Shown: piece after piece, positions 44,224-53,357 of the stretch
Position numbering within the stretch: position 1 is the first letter of the stretch
How the letters are laid out: every line of letters begins with the position of its first letter
Assembly (NCBI RefSeq): GCF_000300975.2
Contig: NZ_AEEC02000003.1
Coordinates: 124,001 to 188,000, forward strand
Source: Herbaspirillum frisingense GSF30
GTDB taxonomy: Bacteria; Pseudomonadota; Gammaproteobacteria; Burkholderiales; Burkholderiaceae_D
DNA length: 64,000 bases
Direction of reading: 5' to 3'
Notes under the pieces: generated by a model
What the model saw: only the letters and a program-made list of their open reading frames with translations
Databases searched by the model: none
What the model was told of the DNA's origin: nothing
Program-made: the position numbers and the translations under genes

Positions 44224-44714
44224 GCATCCTCCCCGGCGGCCATTTCGATGGCATCGACGATGGCCTGGTAACCGGTGCAACGGCAGTAATTGCCCGAGAT
44301 GGCATCGCGGATCTCCAGGCGGCTGGGGCAGGCCTTGGCCTGCAGCAGTTCGTTGGCCGTCATCAGCATGCCCGGCGTACAGAATCCGCATTGCATGGCA
44401 TTGCGCGTCACGAAGGCGCGTTGCAGGGCGGCGATCTCGCCGCTTTCGGCCAGCCCCTCCAGGGTCTCCACGCTCAGGCCGTCGACCTGCACCGCCAGCA
44501 TCAGGCAACCGCGCACCACCGCGCCATCGACGCGCACATTGCAGGCACCGCAGACGCCGACCTCGCAGCCGACGTGAGCTGCCGTCAATCCCATGTCCTG
44601 GCGCAGGAAGTCCACCAGGTTGCGGCGCACCGGCACCAGGCAATTGACGTCCTTGCCGTTGAGGGTGAATTGGATGTTGGCGTGTTCCACGCAACGGACG
44701 GACAGGTCATCCAT
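44220..44714 (-). CDS. coxS: Molybdenum hydroxylase [2Fe-2S] subunit (CoxS-like)
   Basis: A 164-residue iron-sulfur subunit with eight ligands: Cys50, 55, 58 and 70 for the plant-type cluster (GCEVGVCGAC) and Cys109, 112, 144 and 146 for the helical-domain cluster (CGFCTPG, NYCRCTGY). It moves electrons from the molybdenum centre to FAD. It overlaps coxM upstream by eight bases and coxL downstream by four. Confidence 0.95.
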   Translation of the reverse strand: MDDLSVRCVEHANIQFTLNGKDVNCLVPVRRNLVDFLRQDMGLTAAHVGCEVGVCGACNVRVDGAVVRGCLMLAVQVDGLSVETLEGLAESGEIAALQRAFVTRNAMQCGFCTPGMLMTANELLQAKACPSRLEIRDAISGNYCRCTGYQAIVDAIEMAAGEDA

Positions 44715-45612
44715 GGCTGGCTCCGTAAGGAATGGTTGAATCGGCCGGCGCGCCGAAGGTCGCCGCCAGCACGCGACGTATCAGGGCGGCCGCCTGCAGG
44801 CGCTTGACCTCGGGGCTGCCGAAGTGGTTGTGATCGGGATTGAGCTCGGCCACGGCAGCCCTGGCGATCTCCTCGCCCAGCGCAACGGACCACGCCTGCC
44901 CCTGCGCCAGTGCAGCGGCCGCGGTGGACAGGATGGGCATGGGATCGGTGCCGAAGGTGGTCAGCCGCAGGTCGCCGATGATGCCCTCGGCATAGCTGGC
45001 CCGCAGCGCGACGCCGACCATCGCGAAGTCCCCATGGCGGCGCGCCAGCTCGTCGAAGCCGAAGACCTCCTGCGGCTGGCAGGCCGGATAGAGTGCTTCG
45101 ATCAGGATTTCGTCATCCTGGCGGGCCGTCTCGTACAGACCGAAGAAATAATCCACTGCCGGCACCTCGCGCACGCCGCCGTCACGGCTCTGCAGCACCA
45201 GCAAGGCATCCAGGGTGATGGCGCAGGCCGGCATCTCCGCCGACGGATCGGCCAGCGCCAGACTGCCGCAGGTGGTACCGCGGTTGCGCACCGCCGGATG
45301 GGCCACATGGCGCATGGCCATGTGCAGCAAGGGCAGATGTTGTTCCACCAGCGGTGAGCTGGCGGTCTCGGCATGACGCACCAGGGCACCGATGCGCACA
45401 TGGCTGGCATCCTCGGCCAGCACGATGCCCTTGAGCTCCTCGATGCGATTGATGTCGATGAGCAGGCTCGGCGCCGACAGGCGCAGATTGAGGGTGGCGA
45501 ACATGCTCTGGCCGCCGGCCAGGATGCGCGCATCGCTGCCGTGTTCAGCCAGCAGCGCGCACGCCTCTTCCAGCGAACTCGGGCGGGCGTATTGGAAACC
45601 TGATGCCTTCAT
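44707..45612 (-). CDS. coxM: Molybdenum hydroxylase FAD subunit (CoxM-like)
   Basis: A 301-residue flavoprotein. ILAGGQSMFATLNLRL (near 31-46) and TTCGSLALADPSAEMP (near 113-128) are the two FAD-binding loops of the CoxM family, and the C-terminal CO-dehydrogenase flavoprotein domain follows. It completes the CoxMSL trimer. The gene follows livF of the second importer by 54 bases, so transport and oxidation are co-transcribed. Confidence 0.93.
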   Translation of the reverse strand: MKASGFQYARPSSLEEACALLAEHGSDARILAGGQSMFATLNLRLSAPSLLIDINRIEELKGIVLAEDASHVRIGALVRHAETASSPLVEQHLPLLHMAMRHVAHPAVRNRGTTCGSLALADPSAEMPACAITLDALLVLQSRDGGVREVPAVDYFFGLYETARQDDEILIEALYPACQPQEVFGFDELARRHGDFAMVGVALRASYAEGIIGDLRLTTFGTDPMPILSTAAAALAQGQAWSVALGEEIARAAVAELNPDHNHFGSPEVKRLQAAALIRRVLAATFGAPADSTIPYGASHG

Positions 45613-45666
45613 GCAATATCCGATAAGTTGTGACAGGCCGGGTGGGCGCAGCCGGGATGCGCACGC

Positions 45667-46386
45667 TCACACGCCCATGTAACGATGCACCAGGGAGGGG
45701 TCCTGCTGCAACTGTTGTGAGCTTCCACTCCAGGCGATACGTCCCTTCTCGACCACATAATGGCGGTCAGCCAGTCCCATGAGCGACTGGATGTTCTTGT
45801 CGATGACGATCATCGACAACCCTTCTTTCTTCAGTTCGTGCAGGGCGCGCCAGATATCGGCACGCGCCACCGGCGCCAGGCCTTCGGTGGCCTCGTCCAG
45901 CACCAGCAGGGAGGGATTGGTCATCAGCGCACGCGAGATGGCCAGCATCTGCTGCTCGCCGCCGGACAACTGCGAACCCATGTTCTGACGCCGTTCCGCC
46001 AGCCGTGGAAAGAATTCATAGGCGCGTCGCAAGGTCCAGGGACGACTGTCGGCCTGCCCGGCGCGCGCCGGACGGGCGGTGGCGATCAGGTTTTCTTCCA
46101 CGGTCAGGTCGGCGAAGATCTGGCGCCCTTCGGGCACCAGCCCCAGGCCACGGCGCGCCACTTCGTGACAAGGCAGGGTATCGATGCGCTGGCCGCCAAA
46201 GCTGATGCTGCCGGCACTCGGACGCAGCAGACCGAACAGGCATTTGACGGTGGTGGATCGGCCCATGCCATTGCGACCGAGCAAGGTGATCACCTCACCG
46301 CGCTGCAGGTCCAGCGAGATGTCGAACAGGGCCTGCGCCCGACCGTAGGAGGCCTGCAGCCCGCGGATGGATAACTGTTCAGCCAT
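45667..46386 (-). CDS. livF: Liv-type ABC ATPase, LivF, with Arg in Walker A
   Basis: A 239-residue ATPase; start 46386 (MAEQLSI) chosen because upstream codons only extend into livG. The signature SGGEQQML and Walker B LLVLDEATEGL are normal, but the P-loop reads GRNGMGRST: Arg43 takes the place of the Walker A lysine. Also the residues after Walker B read IDKN where VEQN is usual. It is the partner of LivG (46379-47146), which has a normal P-loop. This could be a degenerate ATP site in an asymmetric motor, or a tolerated variant of the subfamily. Confidence 0.9.
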   Translation of the reverse strand: MAEQLSIRGLQASYGRAQALFDISLDLQRGEVITLLGRNGMGRSTTVKCLFGLLRPSAGSISFGGQRIDTLPCHEVARRGLGLVPEGRQIFADLTVEENLIATARPARAGQADSRPWTLRRAYEFFPRLAERRQNMGSQLSGGEQQMLAISRALMTNPSLLVLDEATEGLAPVARADIWRALHELKKEGLSMIVIDKNIQSLMGLADRHYVVEKGRIAWSGSSQQLQQDPSLVHRYMGV

Positions 46387-47146
46387 GAGCGGCTCCAGAA
46401 AAAGTCCCTGCCTCATCACCCAGGTAGATGGCGCGGACCTCGGGGTGATTGCGAATTTCATCGGGCGTGCCACAGAAGGCGGCACGACCCGATACCAGCA
46501 CCGTGATGCGATCGGCCAGGGCGAAGACCGCATCCATGTCGTGTTCGATGAGCAGCATCGAGTAACGGCCCTTGAGGGATTGCAAGAGTTGTACCACCGA
46601 TGCCGATTCTTCGATGCTCATGCCGGCCATGGGCTCGTCGAGCAACAGCAGGCGCGGCTGCGCGGCCAATGCCATGGCCAGCTCAAGCTGGCGTCGCTCG
46701 CCGTAGCCCAGTTCTCCTGCCAGCGTATCGCGGCGGGCTTCCAGGCGGGTGGCAAGCAGTGCCTGCTGCGCGTCCTGGCAGGCCTGCTCACGGGCCATCA
46801 TCGGACGCCAGAAACCGTAGCCGCCAGTCGCGCCGACCGCCGCCAGCACGGCGTTTTCCATCACGGTGAACTCTTCGAAGATGGAGGTGATCTGGTAGGA
46901 GCGCAGCAAGCCCCGGCAGGCGCGCTGATGCAGCGGCAGCGTGGTCACCTCCTCATCGCCGAACCAGACCTGGCCGCTGTCGGGCCGCAGCTCTCCGGAG
47001 AGCTGGTTGATCAGGGTGGTCTTGCCGGCCCCATTGGGGCCGATGATGGCGTGCAGTTCGCCGGGACGGATGTCCAGGCTGACGTCGTCGGTCACCAACA
47101 GGCCGCCGAAGCGCTTGGTCAATCCCTGGGTACGCAGGCCGTTCAT
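46379..47146 (-). CDS. livG: Liv-type ABC ATPase, LivG
   Basis: A 255-residue ATPase; start 47146 (MNGLRTQGLTKRFGG) overlaps livM by four bases. Walker A is GPNGAGKTT, the signature is YGERRQLELAMAL and Walker B is LLLLDEPMAGM. The C-terminal HPEVRAIYLGDEAG is typical of LivG. It forms the second importer with livH, livM, livF and the binding protein at 49082. Confidence 0.93.
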   Translation of the reverse strand: MNGLRTQGLTKRFGGLLVTDDVSLDIRPGELHAIIGPNGAGKTTLINQLSGELRPDSGQVWFGDEEVTTLPLHQRACRGLLRSYQITSIFEEFTVMENAVLAAVGATGGYGFWRPMMAREQACQDAQQALLATRLEARRDTLAGELGYGERRQLELAMALAAQPRLLLLDEPMAGMSIEESASVVQLLQSLKGRYSMLLIEHDMDAVFALADRITVLVSGRAAFCGTPDEIRNHPEVRAIYLGDEAGTFSGAAHG

Positions 47147-48165
47147 TGCTTGGCTCCATTGGCGACGATGGCAGTCGCATCGATACGGCCGGATGCGCCG
47201 CGTTGGCAGCACCGCACATCCAGCCAGTGCAAGGCACCCATGAGTCCGTCACGACCGGTGAGCGCGATGAGGATGATCATCGGCCCGAAGATGAGCATCC
47301 AGTGCTCGGTATACGACTTCATCACCTCCTCCAGGCAGATAAACGCCAGTGCACCCAGCAACGGACCGAATACGCTGCCCATGCCGCCCAGCACGACCAT
47401 GACGATCAGCTCGCCGGACACCTGCCAGCTCATCAGCCCCGGCGAGGCATAGGCATTCAGATTGGCCAGCAGGAAACCAGCCAGGCCGCACAGGATGGCG
47501 GAGAGCACATAGGCGATCAGTTGCAGACGGCGGGCCGGGAAGCCCAGTGCGCTGATGCGCGCGAGGTTCTGGCGCGAGCCGCGCAGGGCCATGCCGAAGG
47601 GCGCGTGCCGCAACCGGTGCATCCACAGCAGGGTCACCGCCAGCACGCCCCAGGCGGCATAGAACAAGGGCAGCACCGAGCCGAGGTCGATCCCCGCGCC
47701 CAGCCGGCTGGTGGCGATGATGGACATGCCATCGTCACCCCCATACTGCTTGAGGCTGACGAAGACGAAATAGCCCATCTGGGAAAACGCCAGGGTGATC
47801 ATGATGAAGCCGATGCCACGGGTGCGCAGGCTGATGGCACCGGTGAGCGCCCCGATACAGCCGCACGAAACCAGCACCAGCAGCAGCTGCGGCCACGCCG
47901 ATTCCAGCCCGGCCAGCGAGGACAGGGAGACGCAATACGCCCCCAGGCCAATGAAGAGTGCGTGTCCGAAGCCGATCAGGCCGGCATAGCCCAGCACCAG
48001 GTTGAGCGCACTGGCGGCCAGCGCATAGATCAGCACACGCGCCAGAAAGCCCACGTAGAACTGTGCACCCAGTGCAGCGGCCACCGGTGGCACGGCCAGT
48101 AGCGCCAGCAACAGCAGCAGGGGAATGCCCAGGCTGGGACGGAACAGGGAGGAAGTCGTCTTCAT
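47143..48165 (-). CDS. livM: Liv-type ABC permease, LivM
   Basis: A 340-residue membrane protein with about nine to ten helices. NLVLGYAGLIGFGHALFIGLGAY near the N-terminus and the coupling-loop LRGSRQNLARISALGFPARRLQ are LivM landmarks. It is coupled by four-base overlaps to livH and livG. Confidence 0.93.
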   Translation of the reverse strand: MKTTSSLFRPSLGIPLLLLLALLAVPPVAAALGAQFYVGFLARVLIYALAASALNLVLGYAGLIGFGHALFIGLGAYCVSLSSLAGLESAWPQLLLVLVSCGCIGALTGAISLRTRGIGFIMITLAFSQMGYFVFVSLKQYGGDDGMSIIATSRLGAGIDLGSVLPLFYAAWGVLAVTLLWMHRLRHAPFGMALRGSRQNLARISALGFPARRLQLIAYVLSAILCGLAGFLLANLNAYASPGLMSWQVSGELIVMVVLGGMGSVFGPLLGALAFICLEEVMKSYTEHWMLIFGPMIILIALTGRDGLMGALHWLDVRCCQRGASGRIDATAIVANGAKQ

Positions 48166-49070
48166 CGTCTTGCCACGAAAAGGCCTTGCGGACGCAGCGC
48201 CAGGACGGCCGCCATCAGCAGGTAGATCAATAGGGAAGCCAGTGCCGGACCAGCCGCATCGGCCAGCTGGCGGCTGACCATCTCACGCAACAGCATGGGC
48301 AGGAAGGCCCGTCCCATGGTATCGACGACACCGACGATCAGGGCCGAATAGAACGCGCCCTTGACCGAACCGATGCCGCCGATGACGATCACCACGAAGG
48401 TGGCGATCAGGACCGGCTCACCCATGCCGGCCTGGACCGACAGGATGGGGCCGGCCACGGCACCCGCCAGTCCGGCCAGGGCGGCACCGACGGCAAACAG
48501 CAGGGCATTGAGGAAGCGGATGTTGATCCCCAGCGCGCCCACCATGGCCGCATTGTTGGCGCCGGCACGGATGAGCATGCCCAGGCGGGTGCGGTGGATC
48601 ATCCAGTAGCACCCGACGGCCACGGCCAGACCGACCACGATGACCGCAAAGCGGTACAGCGGATAGGGCAGGCCGAACAGGTTGATGACACCGTCCAGCA
48701 TCGGTGGCACCGAGACGAACAGGGGCTGCTTGCCCCACAACATCGAGGCCAGTTCATTGAAGAACATGATCATGCCGAACGTGGCCAGGACATGGTTCAG
48801 GTGGTTCTTGTCGTACAGCCGCACCACCGCCACCCGCTCCAGCAGCACACCGATGGCCAGGCAGCCCAGCAGCGCGGCCAGCAGCCCCAGCAGGAAGCTG
48901 CCGGTGGCATTGGCGACCGAGGCCGCAATGTAGGCCCCCATCATGTACAGCGAACCGTGCGCCAGGTTGACGAAGCTCATGATGCCGAACACCAGGGTCA
49001 GGCCGGCCGCCAGCAGGAACAGCAAGACCCCGTACTGGAGACCGTTGAGCAGTTGCGCAAACAGTAGCAT
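48162..49070 (-). CDS. livH: Liv-type ABC permease, LivH
   Basis: A 302-residue permease. The ATG at 49070 follows GAGAGG at a good distance; a GTG at 49085 that overlaps the preceding stop is less likely. LLAAGLTLVFGIMSFVNLAHGSLYMMG and RLGMLIRAGANNAAMVGALGIN are LivH landmarks. It is the first permease after the binding-protein gene, 11 bases downstream. Confidence 0.92.
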   Translation of the reverse strand: MLLFAQLLNGLQYGVLLFLLAAGLTLVFGIMSFVNLAHGSLYMMGAYIAASVANATGSFLLGLLAALLGCLAIGVLLERVAVVRLYDKNHLNHVLATFGMIMFFNELASMLWGKQPLFVSVPPMLDGVINLFGLPYPLYRFAVIVVGLAVAVGCYWMIHRTRLGMLIRAGANNAAMVGALGINIRFLNALLFAVGAALAGLAGAVAGPILSVQAGMGEPVLIATFVVIVIGGIGSVKGAFYSALIVGVVDTMGRAFLPMLLREMVSRQLADAAGPALASLLIYLLMAAVLALRPQGLFVARR

Positions 49071-49081
49071 GATGGCCTCTC

Positions 49082-50281
49082 TCACTTCAGGGGACAGGCC
49101 GCCACGTAGGCATCCTTGTGGTCCACCAGCGGGGTGGCGACCAGCTTGCCCTTGATCTGATCGCCTTCCTTGACGATCTCGAAGGCATAGTAGTTCTGGA
49201 TCGGCATGTTATTGGTGTTGAAGCGGAAGGGACCGCGTACCGATTTGAACTCCGCACCGGCCGCCTTGACGGCAGCGGCGAAGGCCACCTTGTTGGAGGT
49301 GTCGCCCTTGAGCTTGCGCACTGCCGTATCAAGCAGGAAGGCCGCGTCATAGGCATTGGCGGCATAGGTACTCGGAACACGCTTGTAGCGGGATTCGAAG
49401 GCTTTGACGAACTTCTGGTTTTCCGGATTCTCCAGCGCCGGATTCCAGGTATTGCCGCTGATCACGCCCACGGCGGCCTCGCGCAGGGCCGGCAGATTGG
49501 TACCATCGACGGTGAAGGTGGAATACACCGGTACCTTGCCGATCACCCCGGCCTGCTTGAGCTGCTTGGTAAAGTTCACGCCCATGCTGCCGGGGTAGAA
49601 CATGAAGACCGCATCCATCTTGCTCAGCTGCAGCTGGGTGATCTCGGCCGAATAGTCGGTCTGGTTAATCTGCGTATAGACCTCGGCGGCCACGCCTCCC
49701 TTGTACCAGCGCTTGAAGCCGGCCAGCATGTCCTTGCCGGCCTGGTAGTTGGGAGCCATCAGATAGACATTCTTGTAGCCCTTGTCCTGCACCAGCTTGC
49801 CGATGGCTTCGCCCGAACCGTCATTGGGGTAGGCGATGGAAAACACATTGGCGCCGCACTCCGCACCGGCCATCGGCGAGGGGCCGCCGGCCACGGCGAT
49901 GGAAACCACACCGGATTCCTTGAGTCGTCGCAGATTGGCCATGATGATGTTGGAGTAGCCCAGGCCGACGATGGCATCGACCTTGTCCAGTTCGATGAAC
50001 TTGCGCATGACCTGCGAGCCCACATCCGGCTTCATCTGGTCGTCCCCCTGCAGCACCTGCACCTTCTGTCCGCCAAGCTGGTTGCCAAGCTGCTCCAGGG
50101 CCAGGCCGAAGCCGTCGATATATTCCTGGCCGTCGGCAGCCATCGGCCCGGAGAAGGGGCCGGACAGGCCAATCTTGATATCGGCCATGGCCTGCTGCGG
50201 AAACGCCAGCACTGCCAGCCCCGCCAACGCCCCCAGGGCACTCACCATCGACTTCACTACCGCAGATCTTTTCATTTTCAT
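49082..50281 (-). CDS. Periplasmic binding protein of the second Liv importer
   Basis: A 399-residue type I binding protein precursor. The signal peptide ends at QQAMA-D and the mature protein opens with IKIGLSGPFSGPMAADG. The two lobes and the hinge regions are full length. In this array it follows coxG and precedes livH. Homologues of this size class bind many acids and ring compounds besides branched-chain amino acids, so the ligand is presumably the substrate of the array. Confidence 0.92.
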   Translation of the reverse strand: MKMKRSAVVKSMVSALGALAGLAVLAFPQQAMADIKIGLSGPFSGPMAADGQEYIDGFGLALEQLGNQLGGQKVQVLQGDDQMKPDVGSQVMRKFIELDKVDAIVGLGYSNIIMANLRRLKESGVVSIAVAGGPSPMAGAECGANVFSIAYPNDGSGEAIGKLVQDKGYKNVYLMAPNYQAGKDMLAGFKRWYKGGVAAEVYTQINQTDYSAEITQLQLSKMDAVFMFYPGSMGVNFTKQLKQAGVIGKVPVYSTFTVDGTNLPALREAAVGVISGNTWNPALENPENQKFVKAFESRYKRVPSTYAANAYDAAFLLDTAVRKLKGDTSNKVAFAAAVKAAGAEFKSVRGPFRFNTNNMPIQNYYAFEIVKEGDQIKGKLVATPLVDHKDAYVAACPLK

Positions 50282-50363
50282 TCCTGTTCGTGGCTAAGGT
50301 TGAACTACGAATGCTGCTTGCTGCGTGCGGGAAAACTTGAACGTGGGCGACCGTGCTGCCCCA

Positions 50364-50912
50364 CTAGCGTGCTACGCGTGACCACATGCTGCGCAGGGCG
50401 CCCTGACGCGGCTGCTCCTGCGCCGGCTGATCGCCCGGGCCATCGGCCGCGGGTGCGGCGGCGGCCTCCGGTTCGAACAGCTTGACGAAGCGAGCAAAGA
50501 AATCATCGGCCATCTTGCGGGCCGAACTGTCGATCAGGCGTGCACCGAGCTGCGCCAGCTTGCCGCCGACCTGGGCCTGTACCTCGTATTGCAACAGCGT
50601 GCCCTCGCCTTCTTCCGGTGCCACCAGCCGCACTGCGGCGCTGCCCTTGGCAAAGCCGGCCATGCCGCCCTGGCCTTCGAAGGTAATCGCATAGGACTGC
50701 GGCGCCACGATGTCGGTCAGGCTCATGCGTCCCTTGAACTTGGCCGAGACCGGACCGATCCTGATCGACATGCCCACTTCGTACTCATGCTCGCCGACCT
50801 GCTCCAGCCGGTCGCAGCCGGCGATGCAATCGCGCAGGCTGGCCGGATCGTTGAGGGCTTCCCATACCGCCTGCCGGGAGGCGGGTACCAGACGTTCGCT
50901 GATCATTTCCAT
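50364..50912 (-). CDS. coxG: CoxG-like SRPBCC protein
   Basis: A 182-residue protein. The first 145 residues fit the CoxG family (ASRQAVWEALNDPASLRDCIAGCDRLEQVG, IRIGPVSAKFKGRMSL, AQVGGKLAQLGARLIDSSARKMADDFFARF); the tail is rich in A, P and Q. CoxG proteins accompany molybdenum hydroxylases and are thought to help recruit or assemble them at the membrane. Placed between asparaginase-like and binding-protein genes, it supports one functional unit with CoxMSL further down. Confidence 0.9.
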   Translation of the reverse strand: MEMISERLVPASRQAVWEALNDPASLRDCIAGCDRLEQVGEHEYEVGMSIRIGPVSAKFKGRMSLTDIVAPQSYAITFEGQGGMAGFAKGSAAVRLVAPEEGEGTLLQYEVQAQVGGKLAQLGARLIDSSARKMADDFFARFVKLFEPEAAAAPAADGPGDQPAQEQPRQGALRSMWSRVAR

Positions 50913-51010
50913 GCTTGATTCGCTCCTCTTTCAATTGCCTGTCATTCGTATAGTCCGCCCGCTCCGTGGGCGCTGCGCTGCGTGCGGCGTGCTCCTGGCT
51001 GCCGGCGCCC

Positions 51011-52045
51011 TCAATGCGCCAGCAGCAGCGCCTGTATCGCGGCCGCATCCGGCAATGGCGACTGCGCCAGAATCAGCATGAGCAGGATGCGCAGTTTGGG
51101 GGCGGCCAGATCGCCTCCCGCCAACACCCCGTCACGTTGCAGGAAGGCCTGCGGCGGTACCACGCCACGCGCAGCGCGTGCGGCCTGCACCACCACCACA
51201 CCCTGCGCCACTGCACGCTGCAGGGCGGCGCGTTCACCATTGGCCGGGCGGCCGGGTGCCAGTCCGATGCTGATGATTCCCCGGGCGCCTGCCGCCAGCA
51301 CGCCATCGATGGCCGCACCGTCGGCACCGGCATAGGACACCACCATATCCACGCGTGGCAAGGTCCGGCTCGACGACATGTCGAGCGCCGGCAGCATGCT
51401 GTGCGATATCGATGAAGTCACGCGGCGGCGCAGCACCACGCTGCCATCAGCGTCCACCCGACCGAGCGGGCCATAGGGCGTGGCCTCGAATGCGTGCAGC
51501 TCGAAACTGGCGGCCTTGCTGACATCGCGTGCCGCAAAAACCATGCCATCCATCACCACCAGAACGCCCTGCCCCTGGGCCTGTGGGGCAGCCGCCACCG
51601 CCAGTGCTGCGCGCAGATTGGCCATGGCATCGCTGCCCGACGTGTTCAGCGGACGCTGTGCTCCGGTGAGCACGATCGGTTGGCGGATATCGGTGGCCAG
51701 CTGCAGAAACCATGCGGTCTCTTCCATCGTCGCCGTGCCATGGGTAACGACGATGCCGGTCAGGCCGGGGTCGTCCTGCACCGTGCGCCTGATCAGCTGC
51801 GCCAGCTCCATCCAGTCCTGCGGCAGGATGCCGGTGCTGCCGATCATGCGGAAGGACTGCGGCAGGATCTCGATATCCAGGTCGACCTGGTCCAGTTGTT
51901 CCACCAGATCGTCGATGGGATGCACCACGCCGCTCTCGCTGTACTCGACCCAGTCGAAGGCATGCCGCGCATGCATGGCGAAGGTGCCACCGGTGCCGAT
52001 GACAGCAACCCGTGGCTTACCCGATGCGCGGGACAGGCCGCTCAT
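51011..52045 (-). CDS. Asparaginase-like amidohydrolase with altered active site
   Basis: A 344-residue type I/II asparaginase fold protein. The nucleophile threonine is present in TGGTFA (Thr21), the second threonine is Thr104 in HGTATMEET, and the triad lysine is Lys177 in RDVSK. The triad aspartate, which normally follows that second threonine (HGTD), is Ala105 here. It overlaps the Rieske ferredoxin gene by four bases, so it belongs to the array. It probably hydrolyses an amide or lactam-derived intermediate instead of asparagine, or works with changed chemistry. Confidence 0.85.
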   Translation of the reverse strand: MSGLSRASGKPRVAVIGTGGTFAMHARHAFDWVEYSESGVVHPIDDLVEQLDQVDLDIEILPQSFRMIGSTGILPQDWMELAQLIRRTVQDDPGLTGIVVTHGTATMEETAWFLQLATDIRQPIVLTGAQRPLNTSGSDAMANLRAALAVAAAPQAQGQGVLVVMDGMVFAARDVSKAASFELHAFEATPYGPLGRVDADGSVVLRRRVTSSISHSMLPALDMSSSRTLPRVDMVVSYAGADGAAIDGVLAAGARGIISIGLAPGRPANGERAALQRAVAQGVVVVQAARAARGVVPPQAFLQRDGVLAGGDLAAPKLRILLMLILAQSPLPDAAAIQALLLAH

Positions 52046-52422
52046 GCAGCCACCAGACGCAGGTACAGCACACCCTCTTCGAGACGGATCTCGTGGCTGC
52101 GTACATCACGTGTCAAGGGCGCCGACAAGGCCTTGCCGGAACGGATGTCGAACAGTCCGGCATGCAGGGGGCATTCGACCTCGAAGCCGTCGATCTCGCC
52201 TTCCGACAAGCGCGCATTGCCATGGCTGCAGATGTCGTCGATGGCATATACCTCGCCATCCACCAGGAACAGGCCGACCTGCGCACCGCCCAGCTTCAGC
52301 GAGCGACAGGCGCGATCACCAAACACCTCGGCCAGCGGCCCCAGCGTCAACCAGCCCTGGGCATCGGGCGACGGCGGGGACGCCTGGGCGTCTGCCGCCA
52401 CGATAGGCAGGATGCCATTCAC
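52042..52422 (-). CDS. Rieske-type [2Fe-2S] ferredoxin
   Basis: A 126-residue ferredoxin. Cys65 and His67 (CSHGNA) and Cys84 and His87 (CPLHAG) are the four ligands. About 20 extra residues precede the usual start of the fold. It most likely shuttles electrons from the FAD reductase (54792-56057) to the Rieske oxygenase (57256-58533). It overlaps the PyrD-like gene and the asparaginase-like gene by four bases each. Confidence 0.93.
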   Translation of the reverse strand: MNGILPIVAADAQASPPSPDAQGWLTLGPLAEVFGDRACRSLKLGGAQVGLFLVDGEVYAIDDICSHGNARLSEGEIDGFEVECPLHAGLFDIRSGKALSAPLTRDVRSHEIRLEEGVLYLRLVAA

Positions 52423-53357
52423 AGGCCGGCCCTCGCTTCCAGCAATTTGGCCTCATGCACCTTCATGGCACCGACCAGGTCGCGGATGCGGGTGATGCCA
52501 CGACGTACACAATAGGCCTGGAGGTCGTCGATGACGCGCGGCATGGCGCTGGTGCTGATGAAATTGGCCGTGCCCACCTGTACTGCCGTGCAACCGGCCA
52601 GCAGGTATTCAATGGCGTCCTCGGCGGTGGCGATGCCACCGCAACCGATGACCGGAATGCTGACCGCCTGCGCCGCCTGGTAAGCCATGCGCAACAGGAT
52701 GGGCTTGGTGGCACTGCCGGTGATCCCGCCCATCAGGTTGGCGACCTTGGGTTGATGACTTTCGATATCGATGGCCATGGCCAGGATGGCGTTGGAACTG
52801 ACCAGGGCGTCTGCGCCCCCCTGCTCGGCGGCACGGGCGATCACGGCGATGCTGCCGACATTGGGCGAGAGCTTGGCCCAGACCTGCAGGTCGGTGTTGC
52901 GCTTCATCGCCTTGATCACCGCTTCGGTGGCCTGTGGGTCCATGCCGAAGGCCTGGCCATCCTTCTTCAGGTTGGGGCAGGAGATATTGGCCTCGATGGC
53001 GGCCACGCCCGGCACGCTCAGGCGTGCGGCCAGCTCGCCGAACTCTTCCACGGTATTGGCTGAAATGCTGGCCACCAGAGGGGGCGTGTAATTCCGGTAG
53101 AACGGCACCAGCTCTTCCAGATAGTGCTCCGGCCCCTTGCTGGGGATACCGATGGAGAACAAGGTCGAATTGCGCAGCTCGGCCACGCGTGGCGGGGTGT
53201 TGCCCTCGCGCAGGTCGCTGGTGATGGTCTTGGTGACGATGGCACCCAGACGATTGAGATCGATCACCTTGGCCATGCCCTCGGCAAAGGTCCCGGAGCC
53301 GGGCATGACCGGATTCTGCAAGGTCAGCTTACCGATGGATACGCTCATGTCTACCAT
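52419..53357 (-). CDS. PyrD-like flavoenzyme (class 1B dihydroorotate dehydrogenase family)
   Basis: A 312-residue FMN enzyme. The start at 53357 is chosen because AGGAG lies eight bases upstream and it overlaps the partner gene by seven bases. PGSGTFAEG, ITKT-like IVTKTITSD, NISCPN, WAKLSPNV and IGCGGIATAEDAIEYLLAGCTAVQVG are the FMN-barrel landmarks of class 1B PyrD. Its partner at 53351-54235 looks like PyrK. In a catabolic array this pair more likely oxidises or reduces a dihydro-ring intermediate than makes pyrimidines; it could also be a dihydropyrimidine dehydrogenase relative. Confidence 0.85.
   Translation of the reverse strand: MVDMSVSIGKLTLQNPVMPGSGTFAEGMAKVIDLNRLGAIVTKTITSDLREGNTPPRVAELRNSTLFSIGIPSKGPEHYLEELVPFYRNYTPPLVASISANTVEEFGELAARLSVPGVAAIEANISCPNLKKDGQAFGMDPQATEAVIKAMKRNTDLQVWAKLSPNVGSIAVIARAAEQGGADALVSSNAILAMAIDIESHQPKVANLMGGITGSATKPILLRMAYQAAQAVSIPVIGCGGIATAEDAIEYLLAGCTAVQVGTANFISTSAMPRVIDDLQAYCVRRGITRIRDLVGAMKVHEAKLLEARAGL

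Noticed and set aside
42382-44271. Long plus-strand frames opposite coxL
   Set aside because: Shadow of coxL codons; no start site or motif.
41812-50912. A carbon monoxide dehydrogenase operon
   Set aside because: CoxL lacks the AYRCSFR loop of CO dehydrogenase and the genes are mixed with Rieske and importer genes, so CO oxidation is not supported.
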